A DNA stretch of 41,664 nucleotides, taken from JBGPYB01 sp041493035 (GTDB lineage: Bacteria > Acidobacteriota > Vicinamibacteria > Fen-336). Under the pieces are notes generated by a model. It was not told the origin of the DNA and did not search any database. It saw only the letters and a list, made by a program, of their open reading frames with translations. Below, piece by piece: positions 25,850-33,233 of this stretch; the first letter of the stretch is position 1, and every line of letters begins with the position of its first letter. Made by a program: the position numbers and the translations under genes. Where the stretch lies: assembly GCA_041493035.1 (NCBI GenBank), contig JBGPYB010000020.1:1-41664 (forward strand), written 5' to 3'.

Positions 25850-27410
25850 GAGCCACGAGAGAGCGGAGGGTCGCCGGAACCTCGTCGCTCAAATCCCCTG
25901 CGAGCAACCCCTCCATGCCGATGCGCGCGACGGCCCGGTCGCCTGCCAGACCATGAAGATAGACGGCGGCGCAGGCCGCGCTCCAGGCCTCGCCCCCGCG
26001 GGCCAGGAGAGCCCCGGCCACTCCGGCGAGCACGTCGCCGGTTCCCCCTTTGGCCAGACCCGGGTTCCCCGTCGGATTGACGCCACTCTCGCCATCGGGG
26101 CGCGCCACGATGGTGCGATGCCCCTTCAGGACCACGACGGCGCCGCTGGCGCGAGCGAAGGCCTCGGCCGTCTCCAGCCGATGGTCTTGCACGTCTGCTG
26201 CTGTCATGCCGGAGAGCCGCGCCATCTCGCCTGGATGCGGCGTGATCACGGTTGGAAAACGGCGGCGGGCGAGAGTCGCCGCGGGGCCACCGATCGAGGA
26301 CGCGAGCGCGTTGAGCCCATCGGCATCGATCAGGAGCGGGACGGGGCAGCGCAGAACGAATCCGTCGACGAAGCGGCGCACGTCATCCGACGCGCCCAAG
26401 CCTGGACCGAGCACGACTGCGTCTCGTTCGATGGCCAGAGCGAGAGCCCGTTCGACACCCTCGGCCGCCAGCGTTCCCTCAGGCGTCGACGCCAGCGGTT
26501 CGGTCATGGCCTCGGGACGTCCAAGGGCGACGGTCGGTTGGGCCGGAGCGGGCGTTGCCACGGTGACGAGACCGACGCCGGAACGGAGCGCCGCCGTCGC
26601 CGCAAGCACAGCCGCGCCCGTCTTGCCCACGGAGCCCGCGATCACCAGCAGGTGACCGTACGTTCCCTTGTGCGACGCGGAAGGTCGCACGGGATAGAGA
26701 GCGGCCACGTCGGAGGACTCGATCCAACCCAGGCGTGACCCAGCTTCGGCAAGAACGGTCCGCGGAATCCCGATGTCCGTGACCCACACCTCTCCACAGC
26801 GCTCCGAGGCGGCGGGCAGAGCGTGGCACCGCTTGGGAGCCTGGAGACAGACCGTGAGCGTCGCCCGAATGCTCTCCCAGCCGATCGCTCCCGTTTCGGA
26901 CGAGAGCCCCGAGGGGACGTCCACCGCAACCACGGGAAGACACGACGAGCCTGCCCATGCCGCGACGGCGGCAATCACGTGGGCCGTGAGACCCGATGGT
27001 GCCTCTCGTAGACCCGTCCCGAGGATCGCGTCGATGATCAGGTCGACGTTTCGGTCCTCGATGAGGCGTGACCAATCCGCGGCGGACTCGACGACCTCGA
27101 TGCGCCCGCCCGCGCCCTCGAGCGCCTCCATCTTGGCTCGGGCTTCGCCCTTCACAGCGGAGCGCGGCCCCACCAGAAGAACGCGCGGCGCGAGGTCCAG
27201 AAGACGGCGGGCCGCCACGAAACCGTCGCCCCCGTTGTTCCCTTTTCCGCAAAGGAACAGAGGCCGCCGGGCGAAGGGAAAGCGTGCCCGCACCGCGTCG
27301 GCGACGGCACGGCCTGCGTTCTCCATGAGGACAGAGCCAGGGATCCCCAGGCCCTCGATGGCGCGGCGGTCGGCGCCCCGCATCTGGTCGCCGGTGAGAA
27401 CCGGGATCAT
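25842..27410 (-). CDS. nnr: Bifunctional NAD(P)H-hydrate epimerase / ADP-dependent NAD(P)HX dehydratase
   Basis: A 522-residue fusion of the two NAD(P)HX repair enzymes. The N-terminal YjeF_N epimerase (about 1-215) has LTGDQMRGADRRAIEGLGIP, CGKGNNGGDGFVAARRL and the DAILGTGLR motif. The C-terminal ribokinase-like dehydratase (about 230-515) has KGTYGHLLVIAGSVGKTGAA, TPHPGEMARLSG and NPGLAKGGTGDVLAGV. It repairs hydrated NADH and NADPH formed by heat or GAPDH side reaction. ATG 27410 overlaps the uppP stop (ATGA). Confidence 0.96.
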   Translation of the reverse strand: MIPVLTGDQMRGADRRAIEGLGIPGSVLMENAGRAVADAVRARFPFARRPLFLCGKGNNGGDGFVAARRLLDLAPRVLLVGPRSAVKGEARAKMEALEGAGGRIEVVESAADWSRLIEDRNVDLIIDAILGTGLREAPSGLTAHVIAAVAAWAGSSCLPVVAVDVPSGLSSETGAIGWESIRATLTVCLQAPKRCHALPAASERCGEVWVTDIGIPRTVLAEAGSRLGWIESSDVAALYPVRPSASHKGTYGHLLVIAGSVGKTGAAVLAATAALRSGVGLVTVATPAPAQPTVALGRPEAMTEPLASTPEGTLAAEGVERALALAIERDAVVLGPGLGASDDVRRFVDGFVLRCPVPLLIDADGLNALASSIGGPAATLARRRFPTVITPHPGEMARLSGMTAADVQDHRLETAEAFARASGAVVVLKGHRTIVARPDGESGVNPTGNPGLAKGGTGDVLAGVAGALLARGGEAWSAACAAVYLHGLAGDRAVARIGMEGLLAGDLSDEVPATLRSLVAHG

Positions 27411-28222
27411 GACCGCAGCAGGATTACCACGCCGACGACGATCGCGAAGGCGAAGCGGTAGTAGACGAAGGGCGTGTAGTCCTTCGTGCGGACGTAAGTG
27501 AGAAGGCCCCGAATGCTCAAGAGGCCCACGATGGCCGCCGCCGCGACCCCGACAAGGAGAGGTCGAACCTCCCCGCCTGCGGCCAACATCCGGGGGACCT
27601 TGACGACGGCTGCCCCGAAGGTGATGGGGGTGGCCATGAGAAAACTGAACCGCGCCGCCTCCTCCCGCTGATAGCCCAGGAAGCGGGCCATGCTGATCGT
27701 GGCGCCCGATCGCGACACGCCGGGAACGATCGCGGCCGCCTGGGAGAGTCCGATCAGAAGGGCGTCGCGCAAGGTGATGCCCCCGAGCTTCCCTTCTCGC
27801 CCCCCGATGCGATCGGCCACGAGGAGAATGGCGCCCATCACCGCCATCGTTCCTGCGATCAGCGCGGGGGAGCGGAAGACGCTGTCCGCCCATTTCTCCA
27901 GGAGGAGCCCCGCTGCGGCGCCGGGCACCGACGCGAGGGCGAGCAGGCCGAGCAAGCGTCCATCCGATTCGGCGAAGGGGTTACCATCCAGGGCGCCGCT
28001 CCACGCCGACGCGAAGAGTCGCTGCCAATCCTTCCGGAACGCGAAGACCACCGCCGCCAAGGTCCCCAGGTGAAGCGCCACGTCGAAGGCGAGGCCGTGC
28101 TCGGGCCAGCCGAGCAACCAGGGAACCACGATGAGGTGTCCCGAGCTGCTGATCGGAAGAAACTCCCCCAAGCCCTGGAGGATGCCGAGAACCAGGGCCC
28201 GAACCGTCGTCATGCCGTCCAT
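27407..28222 (-). CDS. uppP: Undecaprenyl-diphosphate phosphatase
   Basis: A 271-residue polytopic membrane enzyme (BacA/UppP) that recycles the C55-PP lipid carrier of cell-wall and glycan synthesis. Both signature segments are present: LQGLGEFLPISSSGHLIVV near the N-terminus and PGVSRSGATISMARFLG near residue 180, together forming the active site. Seven or eight hydrophobic segments fit the family. ATG 28222 is used (5 bp after the oxidoreductase stop); ATG 28213, three codons later, is an alternative. Confidence 0.96.
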   Translation of the reverse strand: MDGMTTVRALVLGILQGLGEFLPISSSGHLIVVPWLLGWPEHGLAFDVALHLGTLAAVVFAFRKDWQRLFASAWSGALDGNPFAESDGRLLGLLALASVPGAAAGLLLEKWADSVFRSPALIAGTMAVMGAILLVADRIGGREGKLGGITLRDALLIGLSQAAAIVPGVSRSGATISMARFLGYQREEAARFSFLMATPITFGAAVVKVPRMLAAGGEVRPLLVGVAAAAIVGLLSIRGLLTYVRTKDYTPFVYYRFAFAIVVGVVILLRS

Positions 28223-28227
28223 CTCGC

Positions 28228-30246
28228 TCAGACCTCGCTCTGGGGAACGGCACTCACTTCGACCCGCGCGTCGTTGAAGCACGCCCCCTTCGAGACCGCC
28301 GACAGGGCGTCGGGGACGAGGGCGGCTCCGACCAGGCCGTTCCGCGTGTGGCGGTTCCAGATCCCCTTGGGGAGATGGGCGACACCGGGTCGTACGTCGG
28401 AGTTGAGCCGCAGCGGGACGCGCACCTCACCGAGAACGTTGTGGATGCGAACCTCCGCACCCGACGCCAGGCCGCGCGCTTCGGCATCGCCGGGATGCAT
28501 CTCGACGAAGACCTGGTCGAACCCGAACTCGCCCAACGTCGAACAGATCGAACGATCGCTGGAGGGTGAGATGAGCGCGAGCGGGTGCGCCGCGTCGGCA
28601 GGCTCGTCGAGGAACCGGTAGGGGTCGGTCCCCCATTCCTCAGGCCAGAGCCTCACCTTGCCGTCGGGGGTTCCGGGAAAGGCCGTCTCGAACTGCACGG
28701 GGCCTCGCCCCTCGAAGCCGAGGCGCAGCACGCCGTCCCGACGGATGGCCTCGAGCCGATCCTCACGGGCCGGCAGGTCCACGGGGCCTTCGATCGCGCC
28801 CAGGGCGCGTCGGACCCGGGCGTCGTCCCCTTCCGGTGCTAGTCCCACGCCGAGACGGCGTGCGAGCTCCGAGAAGACCGCGGTGTTCGAGCGCGCCTCC
28901 CCCACCGCCGGTATCACAGGCTCCGAGAGCTGGACGGCATACGTGCCGTACGAAATCGCGACCTCGCTCTGCTCCAGGAACGTCGTGGCCGGAAGGACGA
29001 TGTCGGCGTAGAGCGCCGTGTCGGTCAGGACCTGGTCGAAGACCACGGTGAAGAGATCCTCGCGGCCCAGTCCTTCCAGGACGCGCTTCTGATCCGGAAG
29101 TGTCACGGCGGGGTTGGCGTCGTAGACAAAGAGCAGCGAGATCCGAGGGGGAGCCTCGTCGAGAAGCGCGCGGCCGAGCTGGCTCATGTTGATGGCGCGG
29201 GTGTTCGTCTCTGGAACCCGCGACAGACTCGCGCTGCGGACGCGGTACGCCTCCGACGTCGACAACGCGTACCCGCCTCCGCGCCGACCGAACTTGCCGG
29301 CCACGGCGGGCAGCGCCAGGATCGCCGCGACCGCGGCCTCGCCGTTGCGGTTCCGCTCGACGCCCCACCCGCACCGGACGAGGGCCGGCTGGGCCTCGGC
29401 GTATTCCTCAGCCAGGGACGCGATCTCCCGAGCGCCAATCCGCGCCACCGTTGCCGCTCTCTCGAGAGGCCACTCGCGGGCCCGCGCCAGCAGCGCGTCG
29501 CTCCCTGTCGCGTGTGCTGCGAGGAAGTTGCGGTCGATGCCGCCGGTCCGAGCCAGGTGGTCGATCATCGACAGGGCGACCACGAGGTCGCTCCCCGGGA
29601 AGACCGCAAGGTGGCGATCGACGTAGCCACCTCCGAGGGTGCGCCTCGGGTCCACGAGCGCGACCCTGGCTCCGGCCTCCCGCGCCCGCTTCAGGAAGGG
29701 AAGGAGGTGCACGTTGCTGTGCTTCGGGTTGGCCCCCCAGATCAGGATGAAGCGGGCGTGTTCGACGTCGGCCAAGTCGATGCTCGCCATGCCGCCGTAA
29801 AGGGCCTCGCTGGCCGCGCCTGTCTGGGCCGCGCAGACCGTTCGGAGGAGGCGTGACGCTCCGAGGCTGCGGAAGAGATCCTCGTCCACCGTTCCCTGTG
29901 TCACGAGGCCGTTGGATCCGCCGTACGCGAAGGGCAGGATCGCCTCACCGCCCTGGGTCTCGCGCACGGAGCGCAGCCGTTCGGCGATCTCATCGAGGGC
30001 CGCATCCCACGACACCGGATCGAACTGCCCCTGACCCTTGCGCCCGGTGCGGCGAACCGGGCGAAGGAGCCGATCGGCGCCGTACAAGCGCTCGGGATAG
30101 CGGCGGACCTTGGAGCAGATGAAGCCGGCGGTGATGGGGTTCAGCCGATTCCCCTCGAGGGAGACCACCCGGCCCCCGTCGACCTGGACGTCGAGGCTGC
30201 ATCGGTCGGGGCAGTCCAGAGGGCAGACCGATCGCGCCGTGGCCAT
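28228..30246 (-). CDS. Molybdopterin-dependent oxidoreductase with an N-terminal 4Fe-4S domain
   Basis: A 672-residue DMSO-reductase-superfamily protein. The N-terminus has the cluster motif C8-P-L-D-C12-P-D-R-C16 with the fourth Cys at C44 (GFICSKVRRY). Molybdopterin-binding segments follow: GGEAILPFAYGGSNG, DVEHARFILIWGANPKHSN, ARVALVDPRRT and the C-terminal dinucleotide-binding domain (from about 545, with VFVEMHPGDAEARGLASGAE). Cys138 in LLRTVCAAQTG sits where formate dehydrogenases carry Cys/Sec and is the likely Mo/W ligand. It has no Tat signal, so is probably cytoplasmic. The substrate is unknown; no electron-transfer or formate subunits are nearby. It is first in a seven-gene run ending in dapD. 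Confidence 0.9.
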   Translation of the reverse strand: MATARSVCPLDCPDRCSLDVQVDGGRVVSLEGNRLNPITAGFICSKVRRYPERLYGADRLLRPVRRTGRKGQGQFDPVSWDAALDEIAERLRSVRETQGGEAILPFAYGGSNGLVTQGTVDEDLFRSLGASRLLRTVCAAQTGAASEALYGGMASIDLADVEHARFILIWGANPKHSNVHLLPFLKRAREAGARVALVDPRRTLGGGYVDRHLAVFPGSDLVVALSMIDHLARTGGIDRNFLAAHATGSDALLARAREWPLERAATVARIGAREIASLAEEYAEAQPALVRCGWGVERNRNGEAAVAAILALPAVAGKFGRRGGGYALSTSEAYRVRSASLSRVPETNTRAINMSQLGRALLDEAPPRISLLFVYDANPAVTLPDQKRVLEGLGREDLFTVVFDQVLTDTALYADIVLPATTFLEQSEVAISYGTYAVQLSEPVIPAVGEARSNTAVFSELARRLGVGLAPEGDDARVRRALGAIEGPVDLPAREDRLEAIRRDGVLRLGFEGRGPVQFETAFPGTPDGKVRLWPEEWGTDPYRFLDEPADAAHPLALISPSSDRSICSTLGEFGFDQVFVEMHPGDAEARGLASGAEVRIHNVLGEVRVPLRLNSDVRPGVAHLPKGIWNRHTRNGLVGAALVPDALSAVSKGACFNDARVEVSAVPQSEV

Positions 30247-30252
30247 CCCCGG

Positions 30253-30258
30253 ACTATA
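30253..30258 (-). promoter_or_regulatory. -10 box of the oxidoreductase operon
   Basis: TATAGT on the minus strand lies 6 nt before the ATG at 30246, predicting a leaderless mRNA for the seven-gene operon. No clear -35 box. Confidence 0.45.
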
Positions 30259-30303
30259 CCATCGGGTCCCATGGGGACGTCTCCCGCCGACGCTCCCGGC
30301 CAG

Positions 30304-30309
30304 CTACAA
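30304..30309 (+). promoter_or_regulatory. -10 box of the aminotransferase gene
   Basis: TACAAT lies 9 nt before the ATG at 30319, with no Shine-Dalgarno between and no clear -35 box. A nearly leaderless transcript is predicted, divergent from the oxidoreductase operon. Confidence 0.45.
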
Positions 30310-30318
30310 TGCGCTCCC

Positions 30319-31185
30319 ATGGGTTTCTTCGCGTCGATCAACGGGCAAATCTTCCCCGCCGAGGAGGCTCGCGTCTCGGTCCTCGACAACGGCTTCACCT
30401 TCGGCGACAGCGTTTACGAGACGCTGAGAACCTATGGCGGCCGACCCTTTGCGCTCGACCGCCATCTGCGACGGCTTCGGGCGTCCGCCGGACGCATCGC
30501 CGTCTCCATTCCTGAAACAGACGTGGTTCTCACCGAGCGTCTCGACGCGCTCCTGGCTCGAGGGGCAAACACGGAGTCGTACATCCGGATGATCGTGAGC
30601 CGGGGCGTCGGGGACATCTCGTACCACTTCGATCGTGTTCATGGGCCCACGATCGTCTTCGTCGTGAAGCCCTACGAGCCGCTCTCCGCGCGGGATCACG
30701 AAGAGGGCGTGGCCGTCTCTGTGGTCTCGGTGCGCCGGAATCACAGGGACGCCCTCGACCCCGCCATCAAGTCCTGCAACCTCCTCAACAACATCCTGGC
30801 AGTGCAGGAGGCTCAGTCACGCGGCGCCATCGAAGCCATCATGCTCAACGAGGCGGGGGACGTTGCGGAAGGGGCTAGCTCCAACGTCTTCGTCGTCCGA
30901 GCCGGAGTCGTCTTCACACCTCCACTCGACGCGGGGATCCTTGCGGGTATCACCCGCGAGGTGATTCTCGACCTTCTTCCGAGTCTGTCCCTCGAGGGTC
31001 GCGAGGAGCGCCTGACGCTGCCTGCGTTCCTCGGGGCAGAAGAGGGCTTCCTGACGAGCACCCTCAAGGAAGCCGCGGCCATTCGGAGCGTGGACGGCAA
31101 GCCTCTCGGCTCGGGCCGCCCCGGCCCGATCACAGAGCGGATCCGGTCTTCCTTTCGGGAACACGCGCCCCGCTACTGCCGCTAG
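30319..31185 (+). CDS. Class IV aminotransferase (branched-chain / D-amino acid aminotransferase or aminodeoxychorismate lyase-like)
   Basis: A 288-residue fold-type IV PLP enzyme. It opens FASINGQIFPAEEARVSVLD, then NGFTFGDSVYETLRTYGGRP and HLRRLRASA. The PLP lysine is K151 in AIKSCNLLNNILAVQEA, and the cofactor-phosphate loop is NEAGDVAEGASSNVFVV. The C-terminal substrate loop reads FLTSTLKEAAAI rather than the T-x-T-x-E-I/V-x-P of IlvE, so the exact substrate (branched-chain amino acid, D-alanine or aminodeoxychorismate) is undecided. Its TAG stop shares the palindrome CTAG with the stop of the convergent small membrane gene. Confidence 0.92.
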   Translation: MGFFASINGQIFPAEEARVSVLDNGFTFGDSVYETLRTYGGRPFALDRHLRRLRASAGRIAVSIPETDVVLTERLDALLARGANTESYIRMIVSRGVGDISYHFDRVHGPTIVFVVKPYEPLSARDHEEGVAVSVVSVRRNHRDALDPAIKSCNLLNNILAVQEAQSRGAIEAIMLNEAGDVAEGASSNVFVVRAGVVFTPPLDAGILAGITREVILDLLPSLSLEGREERLTLPAFLGAEEGFLTSTLKEAAAIRSVDGKPLGSGRPGPITERIRSSFREHAPRYCR

Positions 31186-31403
31186 ATTCGAGGGTCCTTG
31201 CGGGCCAAGAGCCAGCCCGGGACGAAGAGCACGACGCCAGCGAGCATCATCCGCAGCATGGCGATCGTGCTGGCCGTACCGAAGAAGGCGGTGGCGGCGA
31301 CCAATGTCACCATCAGGCCGGTGACCTGAAGAAAGCGGCCGAGCATGTAGCGCGCCCAGACGGACCGGGAGGCGGCGCGCTTCGGCTGGAGGCGAGCCCT
31401 CAC
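31182..31403 (-). CDS. Small two-helix membrane protein
   Basis: A 73-residue protein with a basic N-terminus (RARLQPKRAASRSVWARYM) and two hydrophobic segments (FLQVTGLMVTLVAATAFFG and MLRMMLAGVVLFVPGWLL) joined by a short turn. It is probably an inner-membrane hairpin with both ends cytoplasmic. No family is recognised. GTG 31403 overlaps the mutL stop by 4 nt (GTGA); ATG 31415 is an alternative with a 16-nt overlap. The tight coupling suggests real expression. Confidence 0.65.
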   Translation of the reverse strand: MRARLQPKRAASRSVWARYMLGRFLQVTGLMVTLVAATAFFGTASTIAMLRMMLAGVVLFVPGWLLARKDPRI

Positions 31404-33127
31404 TGACGGCGCCATCCCGTGCGGCCGAACCAACGGCTCACGTCCTCGCGCGGAATCCGGACAGCCGTCGGCCGGCCGTGGGGACAGAGGGTCGGATGCG
31501 CCGTCGTGGCCAGGTCCTGCACGATGGAAAGCATCATCGCCGGAGCGAGGGTCTGGCCGGCACGGACCGCCGAGTGACATGCGACAGTTGCCGCGAGGCG
31601 GTCTCTGCCCACCGGCACGACCCAATCGGCCGCATCCCGTTCCAGTAGGTCCCGAAGGATCCCCTCGAGCGCCGCACCGGGATCGCGCGCGCCGAGAAGG
31701 GCGGGGAGAGCGCGGAGTCGCGTCGAACCGCCGCCAAACGGCTCCACGTCGAAGCCGAGTGCCCGCAGGGCCTCGCCGTGTTCGTCCACGAGCGGGCGAA
31801 GCTTCGGCGGCAGCGTCACGACGAGGGGTGCAAGGAGAATCTGTGACTCGACCGAGCGTCCCGCCAGCCCTTCGAGGATCCGCTCGAAGCGGACGCGTTC
31901 GTGACTCGTGTGCTGATCCACGAGGAGTATCTCTTCGCCGTCTGTCGCAACGATGTAGGTGTTGCGATGCTGGCCCAGCACCGTTGGAGGACCCTCCGGG
32001 AGGAGGGCGTCCTGCCGTGGGGCTGCCCAGAGAACTCCCGAAACCGTTGGGGCCGACGGTCGGGGGTCCGGATGCGTCGTGACGTAGCGCTCGGCGGCTT
32101 CTTGAACGCGATCGACGTTGGCACGCGGGGCGGACCGGCTTCCTCGCGAGAGCGCGGCGCGCACCGAGCCGCCCACCGCGCTCCATACGACGCGCCCGTC
32201 AGCGAAGCGCACCTCCGTCTTGGCCGGATGCACGTTCACGTCGACCATGTGGGGAGGCACGTCCAGAAAGAGGAACGCTTGAGCCCGAGGGTCCTTCACC
32301 CCTGCTGTTCTGTAGGCCTCGGACAGCGCCCGAGCAATCGCGCGATCGCGCACCGGTCGACGGTTCACGAAGAGCCGCAGCGATCCGCGAGCGTTGGCAA
32401 GCGCATCCGGACGCGATACGAGGCCGCTCACGCGCACCCACGCCTCGCCCCCGTCGACGGGGGCGAGCTGCTCGAGGGCTCCGGAGCCGAAGAGCTGGAA
32501 GAGGCGCGAGGCCAGGCCATCCACAGCAGGGGCTTCCAAGACGCGGCGTCCCCCCGAGGTGAGGACGAACCCGACGTCGGGACGCGCCAGCGCCAGAAGG
32601 GTGACCGCCTCGGCCACGTGAGCCGCTTCCGTCGCGTCGGCCCTCAGGAATTTTCGGCGGGCCGGGACACCCCCGAACAGGTCCAGCACTTCGACCGTGG
32701 TCCCCCGCGGGTGGCCAACGTCTTTGACATGGACGGGCTTGCCATGCCTCACCTCGACCTCGGTCCCAGCCGTCCCCGATTCGTCTCGAGTGCGGACGAT
32801 GAGGTGAGAGACGCTGGCGATGGACGGAAGCGCCTCGCCGCGGAAGCCGTGAGTGGCAACGCTCTGCAAGTCCGCTAGGGCTTCCAGCTTGGAGGTAGCG
32901 TGCCGTTCGATCGCTAGGACGGCGTCGTCGTGACCCATGCCGGCGCCGTCATCACGGACCCTGACCAGCGACTTGCCGCCCGCCTCGATCTCCACTGTGA
33001 TGTTCCGGGCGCCGGCATCGAGGGCGTTCTCGACCAGCTCCTTCACCACGGACGCCGGGCGCTCCACCACCTCGCCGGCGGCGATCTTGTTGATCAGGTC
33101 GTCGGAGAGTCGATGGATCCGATTCAA
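31400..33127 (-). CDS. mutL: DNA mismatch repair protein MutL
   Basis: A 575-residue MutL. The GHKL ATPase N-terminus is complete: INKIAAGEVVERPASVVKEL, VENALDAGA, DDGAGM, ATHGFRGEALPSIASVS. A variable linker lies at about 325-385. The C-terminal dimerisation and endonuclease domain has DQHTSHERVRFE (D404-H406; DQHA in the consensus), ACHSAVRAGQ and CPHGRPTAVRI, suggesting an active nicking MutL, as in bacteria without MutH. The TTG at 33127 is the only start that gives the conserved N-terminus, and no good Shine-Dalgarno precedes it. mutS is not in the window. An inverted repeat separates it from ppdK. Confidence 0.95.
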   Translation of the reverse strand: MNRIHRLSDDLINKIAAGEVVERPASVVKELVENALDAGARNITVEIEAGGKSLVRVRDDGAGMGHDDAVLAIERHATSKLEALADLQSVATHGFRGEALPSIASVSHLIVRTRDESGTAGTEVEVRHGKPVHVKDVGHPRGTTVEVLDLFGGVPARRKFLRADATEAAHVAEAVTLLALARPDVGFVLTSGGRRVLEAPAVDGLASRLFQLFGSGALEQLAPVDGGEAWVRVSGLVSRPDALANARGSLRLFVNRRPVRDRAIARALSEAYRTAGVKDPRAQAFLFLDVPPHMVDVNVHPAKTEVRFADGRVVWSAVGGSVRAALSRGSRSAPRANVDRVQEAAERYVTTHPDPRPSAPTVSGVLWAAPRQDALLPEGPPTVLGQHRNTYIVATDGEEILLVDQHTSHERVRFERILEGLAGRSVESQILLAPLVVTLPPKLRPLVDEHGEALRALGFDVEPFGGGSTRLRALPALLGARDPGAALEGILRDLLERDAADWVVPVGRDRLAATVACHSAVRAGQTLAPAMMLSIVQDLATTAHPTLCPHGRPTAVRIPREDVSRWFGRTGWRRQ

Positions 33128-33136
33128 CGCAAGAAA

Positions 33137-33223
33137 ACCACGGAGACACGGAGATCACGGAGATGAGAAGGCAACGGACATACCCCCAGCACTTCCACCT
33201 GCGCTCCTCCGTGTCTCCGTGGT
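33137..33223. repeat. Long inverted repeat with 17-bp perfect arms (REP-like)
   Basis: ACCACGGAGACACGGAG (33137-33153) is exactly complementary to CTCCGTGTCTCCGTGGT (33207-33223), with a 53-nt middle. The left arm itself contains direct copies of ACGGAGA at 33140-33146, 33148-33154 and 33157-33163; the right arm is similarly built. It fills most of the 106-bp gap between the ppdK stop and the mutL start. Extragenic families of this look occur in many environmental genomes. A single array with opposed arms does not fit CRISPR. Confidence 0.85.
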
Positions 33224-33233
33224 GTCCGTTTCT

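Noticed and set aside
33137..33223. CRISPR array
   Set aside because: The arms are inverted, units are 7-9 nt, there are no regular spacers and no cas genes.
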